Source: a virus
DNA: 47,360 nucleotides
Reading direction: 5' to 3' (one strand)
IMG/VR virus record: IMGVR_UViG_3300050015_000398
Coordinates: 1 to 47,360 of that record
Position 1 is the first letter of the stretch, and every line of letters starts with the position of its first letter. Of the stretch, positions 26,530-32,660 are shown in pieces. Below the pieces are notes generated by a model, which saw only the letters and a program-made list of their open reading frames with translations, was not told where the DNA came from and did not search any database. Both the position numbers and the translations under genes were made by a program.

Positions 26530-27861
26530 ATGGCAACACAGACTACCATAGCAGCAGCGTTGCAGGAGAAGATTAATTCAAAAGCAGCATTAAAAACGGC
26601 TTTTGAAAGACGAGGGCTGACCGTTGGAACTGCAAAATTAAGTGAATATGCAGGCATTTTAGATACACTACCTACATGGTCAAGACCCTCCGACTGGTTA
26701 AAAATTGACAGCCTTGTACTTTCATCTGACCATAAAATGGTAGGACTATATGCTGTTTATCCAGATGTTAACGATTACGGAATGACCAATACGGTAGCAT
26801 TCGTTATCAAAGGAAATCACACTATCGACTGGGGTGATGGTTCAACTATAGAAAATGTGAATAGCAATGTACAGGCTCAACATACTTATACATACGCTTC
26901 ATTGTCATCAAACACCTACTGCACACGAGGTTATAGACAGGCAATTATAACGATTACACCTCAAAGCGGACAGAACATAACTAATATTCAGTTGGGGAAA
27001 AAACATACTTCGGTTGTACAGGGCAGGATATTTTCACAATGGCTTGATATAACACTTTCAGGAGCAAACATAAGTACTTTCAGAATATCAGAAATAAGTT
27101 TTGCAAATTTGTTGGAAAATTTCAAAGCAGTACAATCAACAACGGCTTGCACGAGTTTACTTTCAACTTTTCAATATTGCTATTCGCTGCAAACATTAAA
27201 TTTAAGTTCATTCAATACGGCTTTGGTTACAAATATGTCATATATGTTTACTGGTTGCACTTCGCTGCAAACATTAAATTTAAGTTCATTCAATACGGCT
27301 TTGGTTACAAATATGTCAAATATGTTTCAATATTGCTATTCGCTGCAAACATTAAATTTAAGTTCATTCAATACGGCTTTGGTTACAAATATGTCATATA
27401 TGTTTAATAGTTGCACTTCGCTGCAAACATTAAATTTAAGTTCATTCAATACGGCTTTGGTTACAAATATGTCATATATGTTTTATAGTTGCTATTCGCT
27501 GCAAACATTAAATTTAAGTTCATTCAATACGGCTTTGGTTACAAATATGTCAAATATGTTTCAATATTGCGCTTCGCTGCAAACATTAAATTTAAGTCAA
27601 ACAACATTTAATTCTGTTACCCCAGTCGGTAATTTCGCAGGTTTTTTAGGTTCGAATGGTTCTTTAACTTTAGTAAGAATACCACATGTTTTGTGGAGTT
27701 TTACTGTTTCATATAATCCAATTTCGGATACAAATCTAAACCTGCTGTTTGGCGATTTAGACACAACCACAGGACAGACAATAACAATAACGGGATGCAC
27801 GGGAGCTGCAACCTGCAATAAAACACTAGCAACCAATAAGGGATGGACAGTAGTAGGTTAA
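26530..27861 (+). CDS. tail fibre with BspA/DUF285-like leucine-rich repeats
   Basis: A 443-residue protein. The N-terminus (MATQTTIAAALQEKINSKAA) is a short attachment helix. Residues ~95-125 have HTIDWGDGSTIENV, a PKD-like motif. From ~219 there are six tandem 26-residue repeats with consensus SLQTLNLSSFNTALVTNMS-x-MF-xxC-x. These match the DUF285/BspA-type surface repeats that mediate binding. The C-terminal ~80 residues (ending NKGWTVVG) resemble BspA ends. Repeats are nearly identical in DNA, and only the x positions (for instance TGCT, QYCY, NSCT, YSCY, QYCA) differ. A host-range determinant is likely. Confidence 0.75.
   Translation: MATQTTIAAALQEKINSKAALKTAFERRGLTVGTAKLSEYAGILDTLPTWSRPSDWLKIDSLVLSSDHKMVGLYAVYPDVNDYGMTNTVAFVIKGNHTIDWGDGSTIENVNSNVQAQHTYTYASLSSNTYCTRGYRQAIITITPQSGQNITNIQLGKKHTSVVQGRIFSQWLDITLSGANISTFRISEISFANLLENFKAVQSTTACTSLLSTFQYCYSLQTLNLSSFNTALVTNMSYMFTGCTSLQTLNLSSFNTALVTNMSNMFQYCYSLQTLNLSSFNTALVTNMSYMFNSCTSLQTLNLSSFNTALVTNMSYMFYSCYSLQTLNLSSFNTALVTNMSNMFQYCASLQTLNLSQTTFNSVTPVGNFAGFLGSNGSLTLVRIPHVLWSFTVSYNPISDTNLNLLFGDLDTTTGQTITITGCTGAATCNKTLATNKGWTVVG
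27184..27597 (+). repeat. tandem 78-bp repeats in the fibre gene
   Basis: TCGCTGCAAACATTAAATTT recurs at 27184, 27262, 27340, 27418, 27496 and 27574, exactly 78 bp apart, in frame. The last copy is partial. Differences are limited to a few bases around the variable codons, so the array expanded recently and could change copy number by recombination. Confidence 0.95.
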
Positions 27862-27865
27862 TATT

Positions 27866-28060
27866 ATGGAAATAACAGCAGGATTTTATAAATTAGACAA
27901 CGGAACATTATTATATGCCCCGAATTACGTGCTAAACAAAGATTACGAATTGCATATTGAGTATAAAAATAATTATACCTATCCTTTTTTTGATTGGTAT
28001 TTTTTTGAAAGAGAAGATGATGCATTAATTTATTTTGGAATTGATAAACAAATACTATAA
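27866..28060 (+). CDS. hypothetical protein, 64 aa
   Basis: A small protein directly after the repeat fibre (4 bp). It reads MEITAGFYKLDNGTLLYAPN and is rich in aromatic and acidic residues (NYTYPFFDWYFFEREDD). It may be a fibre chaperone or accessory protein of the fibre operon; no family recognised. Confidence 0.6.
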   Translation: MEITAGFYKLDNGTLLYAPNYVLNKDYELHIEYKNNYTYPFFDWYFFEREDDALIYFGIDKQIL

Positions 28061-28066
28061 TGGTTA

Positions 28067-28356
28067 ATGCTTATTGAGGTTTGTTGGTCTTTTCGGGTAG
28101 TTATTGCGGGCGGTAATCTGAACAACAGCGGTAATGCGGATACGAATTACGTTTCGCACCTAAGCTATTTTTTTTAGACTAACAACCTTGCCGCTTGGCT
28201 TGGATTACCGGCAATTTCATATTTTACGTTGGTAACACTCTATCCGCTGAAAATAATTGGACAAAAACACAAACATTTAATGGCGTTGATTTTGGGAATG
28301 GCACAAACATAAATAAAACAGATGGGCAATTAAATTTTTTTTTAACTATTAATTGA
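28067..28356 (+). pseudogene. remnants of a tail-fibre/adhesin C-terminus
   Basis: A ~290-bp stretch holding no intact long gene. A 36-residue frame (28067-28177) reads VVIAGGNLNNSGNADTNYVS. In another frame a segment without start codon reads SAENNWTKTQTFNGVDFG and then GTNINKTDGQLNFF up to TGA at 28354-28356. This is the kind of text found in phage tail fibre ends. The two parts are in different frames, so this looks like a decayed or exchanged fibre tip. A small functional peptide from 28067 cannot be excluded. Confidence 0.5.
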
Positions 28357-28363
28357 AACGAAA

Positions 28364-28675
28364 ATGATTCCAACAATCTATACAGTCATTGCAGCTTTTG
28401 TCACTGCCATAGCCGTTGTTTTATCGGCAATAATTTCATCCCGATATACTTCCAATAAAGTCAAAAACGGCTTTATGGTTGAAATGCAGGGAGTCTATCA
28501 AAAAATTATTACCGATCTTCAAGCGACGAATGAACGATTGATTGAAGAGCGGGAAGATAACCGCAAAGAACTGAATTTGATAAAAGATAAAGTTCAAACG
28601 GTTATGGTCGAAATGGCAATACTTAAGAGTAGACAATGTATTAATATAAATTGCCCGACAAGGGTTTATCCGTAA
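28364..28675 (+). CDS. small membrane protein with coiled coil, lysis-associated
   Basis: A 103-residue protein. One N-terminal transmembrane helix (TVIAAFVTAIAVVLSAIIS) is followed by a long amphipathic/coiled region (QKIITDLQATNERLIEERED). The C-terminal end CININCPTRVYP has two cysteines. Position before a holin-like protein and an endolysin suggests a role in lysis or in the membrane assembly of the holin. The family is seen in Bacteroidetes phages but its function is not known. Confidence 0.6.
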   Translation: MIPTIYTVIAAFVTAIAVVLSAIISSRYTSNKVKNGFMVEMQGVYQKIITDLQATNERLIEEREDNRKELNLIKDKVQTVMVEMAILKSRQCININCPTRVYP

Positions 28676-28679
28676 AAAT

Positions 28680-29111
28680 ATGAAAGAGAAATTATCGTTT
28701 TTGGAAAAAGTAAAAAAAGCGTTTGAATCGGTAAGGCATTCTATCAGAAAGTACCCTGAATTACTGTCAATTCCTGTCGTATTGATTTTGTGGGTGCTGT
28801 TTGGCTGGGTTCTCTGGATGTATTCTCCGGAATCGGCTCCCTTCGATTCCGCCATCTTCCAGATACCGATTTACACGGCGTTTTTGTTGATTTTTGCGTT
28901 GGCTTTTACCTGGTTTATATTGCACAAACGGTTTGGAACTATAACCAAATACCTGAAAAGTAAAGATGAAAGTAAGGACAAAATCACATTCAAAGAAGAC
29001 TTTAAAAATTTACAACCATGGCAACGAATCGTTATTTCGGTAGGTGTGCAATTCTTATTATTATTTGCTTTTGCATCCTTAGCCCACGTGCTTATTGCGG
29101 GGAGAGTTTAA
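28680..29111 (+). CDS. holin-like protein, three membrane segments
   Basis: A 143-residue protein with hydrophobic segments around LLSIPVVLILWVLFGWVLWM, IYTAFLLIFALAFTWFIL and VISVGVQFLLLFAFASLAHV. Basic, charged ends and the loop between segments 2 and 3 complete it. Its last 94 bp overlap the endolysin start in another frame. Gene order supports a holin that forms the membrane lesion. Confidence 0.65.
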   Translation: MKEKLSFLEKVKKAFESVRHSIRKYPELLSIPVVLILWVLFGWVLWMYSPESAPFDSAIFQIPIYTAFLLIFALAFTWFILHKRFGTITKYLKSKDESKDKITFKEDFKNLQPWQRIVISVGVQFLLLFAFASLAHVLIAGRV

Positions 29112-29575
29112 GTCCGGAGCAACTGAAAGTTCAAAAGATCTATCTTTCGCTGATAGGAATCAAAGAACTTACCGGCCATAATGACGGACCGGAAGTAGAA
29201 ATGATTTTGCATAGTTGTGGATTAAAAAAAGGTGATGCCTGGTGTGCGGCTTATGTTTGTTATTGTTTTAAAACAGCAGGAGTGAAAGCACCGATAAGTG
29301 GTTATTCGCCTAACTGGTTTCAGTCAAAGTATGTGATATGGACTAAAGGTGGAATGAATAACAAAACGCCTCGGGCTTGCGATGTCGGAGGTATTTATTT
29401 CCCTAAAATGGGACGAATTGCACATACGGTTTTTGTCCATAAATGGGAGCCTGGTACAGGATTTATGATCTCAGCAGAAGGCAACGCCAACAACAGATTA
29501 AGCAGGGAAGGGAACTGTTGCTGCATGAATAGAAGATTGAAAACTAATTTCAGTAAAATAAGCAGATATATATGA
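29018..29575 (+). CDS. CHAP-like cysteine-peptidase endolysin with signal peptide
   Basis: A 185-residue protein. The N-terminus (CAILIIICFCILSPRAYC) is a signal or signal-anchor segment. The domain carries the motif GDAWCAAYVCYCFK (nucleophile Cys near residue 76) and a His in IAHTVFVHKW (near 136), with AEGNANN afterwards, matching CHAP/NlpC-type amidases. It probably cleaves peptidoglycan stems. No better in-frame start exists downstream of the 94-bp overlap with the holin gene. The stop overlaps the next small gene (ATGA). Confidence 0.8.
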   Translation: MATNRYFGRCAILIIICFCILSPRAYCGESLSPEQLKVQKIYLSLIGIKELTGHNDGPEVEMILHSCGLKKGDAWCAAYVCYCFKTAGVKAPISGYSPNWFQSKYVIWTKGGMNNKTPRACDVGGIYFPKMGRIAHTVFVHKWEPGTGFMISAEGNANNRLSREGNCCCMNRRLKTNFSKISRYI

Positions 29576-29688
29576 CAAAGTGTACTCGCTGCCAAACTTT
29601 CACAAAAAATCCTGAACACAAGGATTTCTCAACTTTTTGCGACGAATGCCATTTGAGGGATATTAACTGGAAAAATAAAGAATTATGA
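29572..29688 (+). CDS. 38-aa zinc-ribbon-like protein in the lysis cassette
   Basis: The ATG at 29572 overlaps the endolysin stop (ATGA), and the stop TGA at 29686-29688 overlaps the next ATG (29685). The product MTKCTRCQTFTKNPEHKDFS ends with FCDECHLRDINWKNKEL and has two CxxC pairs, so it could bind one zinc. The coupling on both sides argues that it is a real gene. No family recognised. Confidence 0.65.
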   Translation: MTKCTRCQTFTKNPEHKDFSTFCDECHLRDINWKNKEL

Positions 29689-30278
29689 TACAAGCAAAAT
29701 TATTAGAATTTCTAAAAAAATACTGGCTCTATATTGTAATAGGGCTGGCAGCGTTGATAATCGGCTTCTTTTTAGGACGTGGAAACACGAAAACAATCAC
29801 CAAAACTGTCTATATCAAGGGCAAAGAAATACACGATTCAGTTCCGAAGCCGTATCCAGTGACCGTCTATATTCCATCCGATCCAATTCTGCCAACAAAA
29901 CCTGAAACAATACGTATTGCAGGAAAACCTGAATATCACGTATTAAAAGTAGATACCGCTAAAATTATAGCAAATTATATCGTTAAACGCTCGTATAAAA
30001 TCAATGCTTTTGATAATAAAAATGGAAAATTGGTTATTAAACCGGTAGTTCAGTACAATGAGTTACAGTCGATCCCGTATGATTTTACACCAATGACGCA
30101 AATAACAACGGTTACAAAAGAACGGCTTATAACACCGTTTGTCGGTGCGAGCTGGAACAGTTTTGGATTTGTTGGAGCCGGTGGTGGAGTTTACTATAAA
30201 AATATAGGACTTGGAGCGAAATATATTACGGATTTCACAAAAACGGGTTTCGAGATAAACGGATATGTGAAGTTTTAG
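29685..30278 (+). CDS. inner-membrane anchored protein with beta-barrel-like end, spanin candidate
   Basis: A 197-residue protein. A single N-terminal membrane helix (YIVIGLAALIIGFFLG) is followed by a periplasmic domain with the Pro-rich segment PYPVTVYIPSDPILPTKPET. The C-terminal ~60 residues have repeated Gly/aromatic strands (VGASWNSFGFVGAGGGVYYK) ending in F, as in outer-membrane beta-structures. It resembles DUF6808-type phage proteins. Because it follows the endolysin, a membrane-bridging (spanin-like) role is possible. It ends with TAG. Confidence 0.6.
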   Translation: MIQAKLLEFLKKYWLYIVIGLAALIIGFFLGRGNTKTITKTVYIKGKEIHDSVPKPYPVTVYIPSDPILPTKPETIRIAGKPEYHVLKVDTAKIIANYIVKRSYKINAFDNKNGKLVIKPVVQYNELQSIPYDFTPMTQITTVTKERLITPFVGASWNSFGFVGAGGGVYYKNIGLGAKYITDFTKTGFEINGYVKF

Positions 30279-30367
30279 ACCTGTCCTTTTTTCTCAATAA
30301 AATAAAAGCAAAATTTGCAATCTCAAAACAATAGTTTTCTATTATTAATTTCAAAATTTTTATCAAC

Positions 30368-30769
30368 ATGAAAAAGTTTTTTTTAATTTGTGTGGCTCTG
30401 ATCGCATTCTTAGCCACAAATGCTTCAGGTGGAAATCAGTATCAAACTGATCAGTTACGAACGTGTTACGTCACGCAGGCTTCACCCCAAATCATGCCGG
30501 TTTATAACTTCGTTGCTCCAGAAATCACTCCGGTGATTAGTTATGCAGCCACTCCGGCACAAACAACTTATTTTTATAGTTCAATTTCAGAAACGGATGG
30601 GTGGAGGGCTCCGGTATGGATTCCAAGCCTGTTAGCCGTTTCGAATAATAAATCTAACGTTATCTCTAAAAATATTATTCAAATTCCGATACTTACACTT
30701 AATAGTAAAGGGACAAACAGAATGCCGGATAATTATAACGTAAATTATAGCTACGGATTACGGAATTAA
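30368..30769 (+). CDS. secreted protein with signal peptide, 133 aa
   Basis: The N-terminus MKKFFLICVALIAFLATNAS is a clear signal peptide with a likely cut after NASG. The mature part is rich in Thr, Tyr, Pro and Ser (MPVYNFVAPEITPVISYAAT) without cysteines except one. It is the last rightward gene before the regulatory switch. A role in lysis or in altering the host envelope is possible. No family recognised. Confidence 0.6.
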   Translation: MKKFFLICVALIAFLATNASGGNQYQTDQLRTCYVTQASPQIMPVYNFVAPEITPVISYAATPAQTTYFYSSISETDGWRAPVWIPSLLAVSNNKSNVISKNIIQIPILTLNSKGTNRMPDNYNVNYSYGLRN

Positions 30770-30776
30770 GTTTGAG

Positions 30777-31169
30777 TTAAATAAAAAATCGTTTTGTTAT
30801 TTTCATACCGTCCACAGTTCGAGAGAATAGGGACGGTATTTTTTTCAAAATCAAGGGACTGAACGAGGTAAAAGTCCCAATACAGTCCCCTGATACATTG
30901 AAACCCGCATTAAATCGGATTATCTGTGCGGCTGAAGGGATCAACTCCTGCCCTTTAGATTGGAAGCCAGATTCCAAATTGTTTTTCCTTTCAAAATAAT
31001 CAATAGTTTTGTTTATAGCATTTGCAATATCGGTAAGCGTTCCCAAAGAAATATCTTTCACTTTCAATTTACTACTAAATGCTTGAGGGCTGATATTCAG
31101 CGTTTCCGCAATAGATTTTAGTTTGAATCCATTATCTAAAAGAATTCTACTCACTTCATCACCAGACAT
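30777..31169 (-). CDS. XRE-family repressor-like regulator
   Basis: A 130-residue protein. An N-terminal helix-turn-helix of the XRE/Cro-CI kind is at residues ~3-45 (GDEVSRILLDNGFKLKSIAE, then LNISPQAFSSKLKVKDIS and TLTDIANAI). The remaining ~80 residues have no protease motif. It is transcribed away from the rightward early genes with overlapping promoters between them. It is probably the lysis/lysogeny or early-gene switch regulator. Whether it binds the 7-5-7 dyads is unknown. Confidence 0.8.
   Translation of the reverse strand: MSGDEVSRILLDNGFKLKSIAETLNISPQAFSSKLKVKDISLGTLTDIANAINKTIDYFERKNNLESGFQSKGQELIPSAAQIIRFNAGFNVSGDCIGTFTSFSPLILKKIPSLFSRTVDGMKITKRFFI
30805..30845 (+). terminator. 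terminator for the lysis operon
   Basis: The stem ATACCGTCC (30805-30813) / GGACGGTAT (30831-30839) has a 17-nt loop and a run of T's to 30845. It ends the rightward transcript, and lies inside the 3' part of the convergent repressor gene. Confidence 0.75.
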
Positions 31170-31203
31170 AAATAAAGGGTTTTTAGTTAATAATCATTAA
31201 AAT

Positions 31204-31257
31204 CAAAAATAAAATAAAGGTTTTTGCATTTTATATAAAGGAAAGTATTTATATTTG
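31204..31257. promoter_or_regulatory. divergent promoters of the regulatory switch
   Basis: Rightward: TATATTTG at 31250-31257 with TTTG at 31223-31226 (spacing 23, a little long). Leftward: TATTTTTG (complement of 31204-31211) in front of the XRE gene start at 31169. The two boxes are ~40 bp apart, so binding of a repressor could block both. Confidence 0.6.
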
Positions 31258-31372
31258 CAATGTATTTAGAAAGCATTATTAAAAAATTAAGACAATGCAA
31301 AGTAAACAGCAAAGATAATACAAAACAATAATTAAAAGTAATCATTTTTAAAAATCTTATAAAACATGCATT

Positions 31373-31531
31373 ATGAAATCAATTAATCACAATAGAACAC
31401 GAATTATTATCAAGAATCTGTACTGCTTTTATCAGGGACTTAAACAACCTGTTGATAATTCGGAAGAAATGGACAACGATTGGATGGATTCAATTAACGG
31501 AGCTAATTACTTATTAAAATTAGGATATTAA
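31373..31531 (+). CDS. small early protein, 52 aa
   Basis: The ATG is at 31373-31375 and the TAA ends at 31531, 2 bp before the next ATG. The product MKSINHNRTRIIIKNLYCFY continues with an acidic middle (NSEEMDNDWMDSI) and ends NYLLKLGY. It is the first gene after the rightward early promoter, with a leader of about 110 bp. No family recognised. The spacing to the next gene supports it. Confidence 0.5.
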   Translation: MKSINHNRTRIIIKNLYCFYQGLKQPVDNSEEMDNDWMDSINGANYLLKLGY

Positions 31532-31533
31532 TC

Positions 31534-31836
31534 ATGAATACAATTTTAACAAACACAGACAGGATAGTAGAAGATTTTTTTGAAACGATAGCAGATATAG
31601 TAAGACCAATTGAAAAGATTAGAACCGTATCTGACCAGCTTTGCAAGTTACAACTTGAAATCGGAACCTGCGAACAACGCCTTCAACAATTGAAAGCAGC
31701 CGAAGAAAATAAAAATTGGCTTTTCTACAGCTTAAAAGAAAAAGCAAAATGGTATCAGGACTTAGGAAAAAAAGTTGATAAAGAAATAGCCATCATTGCT
31801 CAAAACGAAAAAAAATTAAACGAACTAATAAAATAA
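31534..31836 (+). CDS. coiled-coil hypothetical protein, 100 aa
   Basis: A mostly helical, charged protein (KIRTVSDQLCKLQLEIGTC; EQRLQQLKAAEENKNW; KKVDKEIAIIAQNEKKLNEL) with two cysteines in the middle. It is likely a small coiled-coil factor. It is part of the rightward early operon, 4 bp from the HTH gene. Confidence 0.6.
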   Translation: MNTILTNTDRIVEDFFETIADIVRPIEKIRTVSDQLCKLQLEIGTCEQRLQQLKAAEENKNWLFYSLKEKAKWYQDLGKKVDKEIAIIAQNEKKLNELIK

Positions 31837-31840
31837 ACTT

Positions 31841-32086
31841 ATGGACTTTTTAGAACAAAAAAATCAAATCATCGCACAGATGATGCGTGGCGACAAAAAA
31901 GCCATCGCCAAACGTGCCGGAGTATCGGTAGTAACAGTATGGAGCGCACTAAACAAGCCATCGCTCAACGAAATGACAGAAGCTGAAAAAAAGGCTTGGG
32001 TTGCTGCAGTTGAATTTATCAACCAGAGATTGAACTGTAACGAAAAAATTGAAAAACAGACCTCAAAAGTTGCTGAGAGATTATAG
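31841..32086 (+). CDS. Cro-like helix-turn-helix protein
   Basis: An 81-residue protein. The segment GDKKAIAKRAGVSVVTVWSALN (residues ~18-39) is a standard HTH, AIAKRAGVS being the helix-turn and VVTVWSAL the recognition helix. It is transcribed opposite to the XRE gene as in Cro/CI pairs, though the partner relation is inferred. It ends with TAG. Confidence 0.7.
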   Translation: MDFLEQKNQIIAQMMRGDKKAIAKRAGVSVVTVWSALNKPSLNEMTEAEKKAWVAAVEFINQRLNCNEKIEKQTSKVAERL

Positions 32087-32087
32087 T

Positions 32088-32289
32088 ATGAACACTGAAA
32101 CAGAAGGAGAACAGGAAGTAATGAAACTTACTGCATGGGGCGGGGCTTCAATTCCTACGCCCAAACCCGAATTAAAGGATACGTTCAATCGGTATTCCGT
32201 TTGCATATCAAAAACTACTAACACGAGATGAGTTAGGTGAAATTGACACCATTGCAGAAAACTTCAATGAAATATACGAATCATTATGA
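32088..32289 (+). pseudogene. small early gene with a frameshift
   Basis: Frame 1 from ATG 32088 reads MNTETEGEQEVMKLTAWGG and a proline-rich segment before stopping at TGA 32229-32231. A second frame (+1) is open from about 32171 to TGA 32287-32289 and reads IGIPFAYQKLLTRDELGE then IDTIAENFNEIYESL. Its stop overlaps the next gene start (ATGA), as normal genes do here. A single base change in ~32175-32200 would join them. It is therefore a frameshifted gene, a sequencing error, or a programmed shift. Confidence 0.5.
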
Positions 32290-32417
32290 AAGCAAAGGAT
32301 TTTTATTGGTCGTTTTTCGGTAGTAAACTATTGGAAAAAATAGGGATAGCCATTGTTGTTATCGGATTTATTTACTGGATAGTAGAAGCCGCAATTTCAA
32401 TAATTCAAAAATGGTAG
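32286..32417 (+). CDS. small single-pass membrane protein, 43 aa
   Basis: ATG at 32286 (overlapping the previous TGA by ATGA) and TAG at 32415-32417. The product starts MKAKDFYWSFFGSKLLEKIG and contains one membrane helix (IAIVVIGFIYWIVEAAISI). No family is recognised. Confidence 0.55.
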   Translation: MKAKDFYWSFFGSKLLEKIGIAIVVIGFIYWIVEAAISIIQKW

Positions 32418-32420
32418 ACA

Positions 32421-32660
32421 ATGGAAAAGCAACCCGAACTTTTTAAGAAAGAGAAGATTCGCTTAAGAAACGGACAATATGCCAGCTTAAAACAAAAGGC
32501 AATTGACGACAAAATTTTCCGTGCAAAACTCACGGAACTTCAGAACAGAAAACTCGAAAGAGAAAACAGGAATCAAAAAAATTATATTGAAATCTTAGAA
32601 AACAAATTACAAAAATTACAAAATGGAAGAAGTAAAAATCAGATCTTTGAAGTTACGTAA
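32421..32660 (+). CDS. charged helical protein, 79 aa
   Basis: A small protein rich in Lys, Arg, Glu and Asn, fully helical (IRLRNGQYASLKQKAIDDKI, ...LENKLQKLQNGRSK). Its end overlaps the start of the SMC-like gene by 38 bp in another frame, suggesting coupling. It may be an accessory subunit of the ATPase. No family recognised. Confidence 0.55.
   Translation: MEKQPELFKKEKIRLRNGQYASLKQKAIDDKIFRAKLTELQNRKLERENRNQKNYIEILENKLQKLQNGRSKNQIFEVT

Noticed and set aside
27147-27407. Alternative frame over the 78-bp repeats (FAANIKFKFIQYGFGYKY)
   Set aside because: A by-product of a 78-bp period divisible by three; the LRR frame continues on both sides.
27184-27597. CRISPR array
   Set aside because: Repeats are contiguous in-frame 78-bp coding units with no spacers, and no cas genes are present. 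The 15-bp repeats at 37279 are rejected for the same reason.
28067-28177. Variable region of a diversity-generating retroelement
   Set aside because: The GGNLNNSGN text is slightly like C-type lectin/FGE targets, but there is no reverse transcriptase, template repeat or Avd gene in the window.
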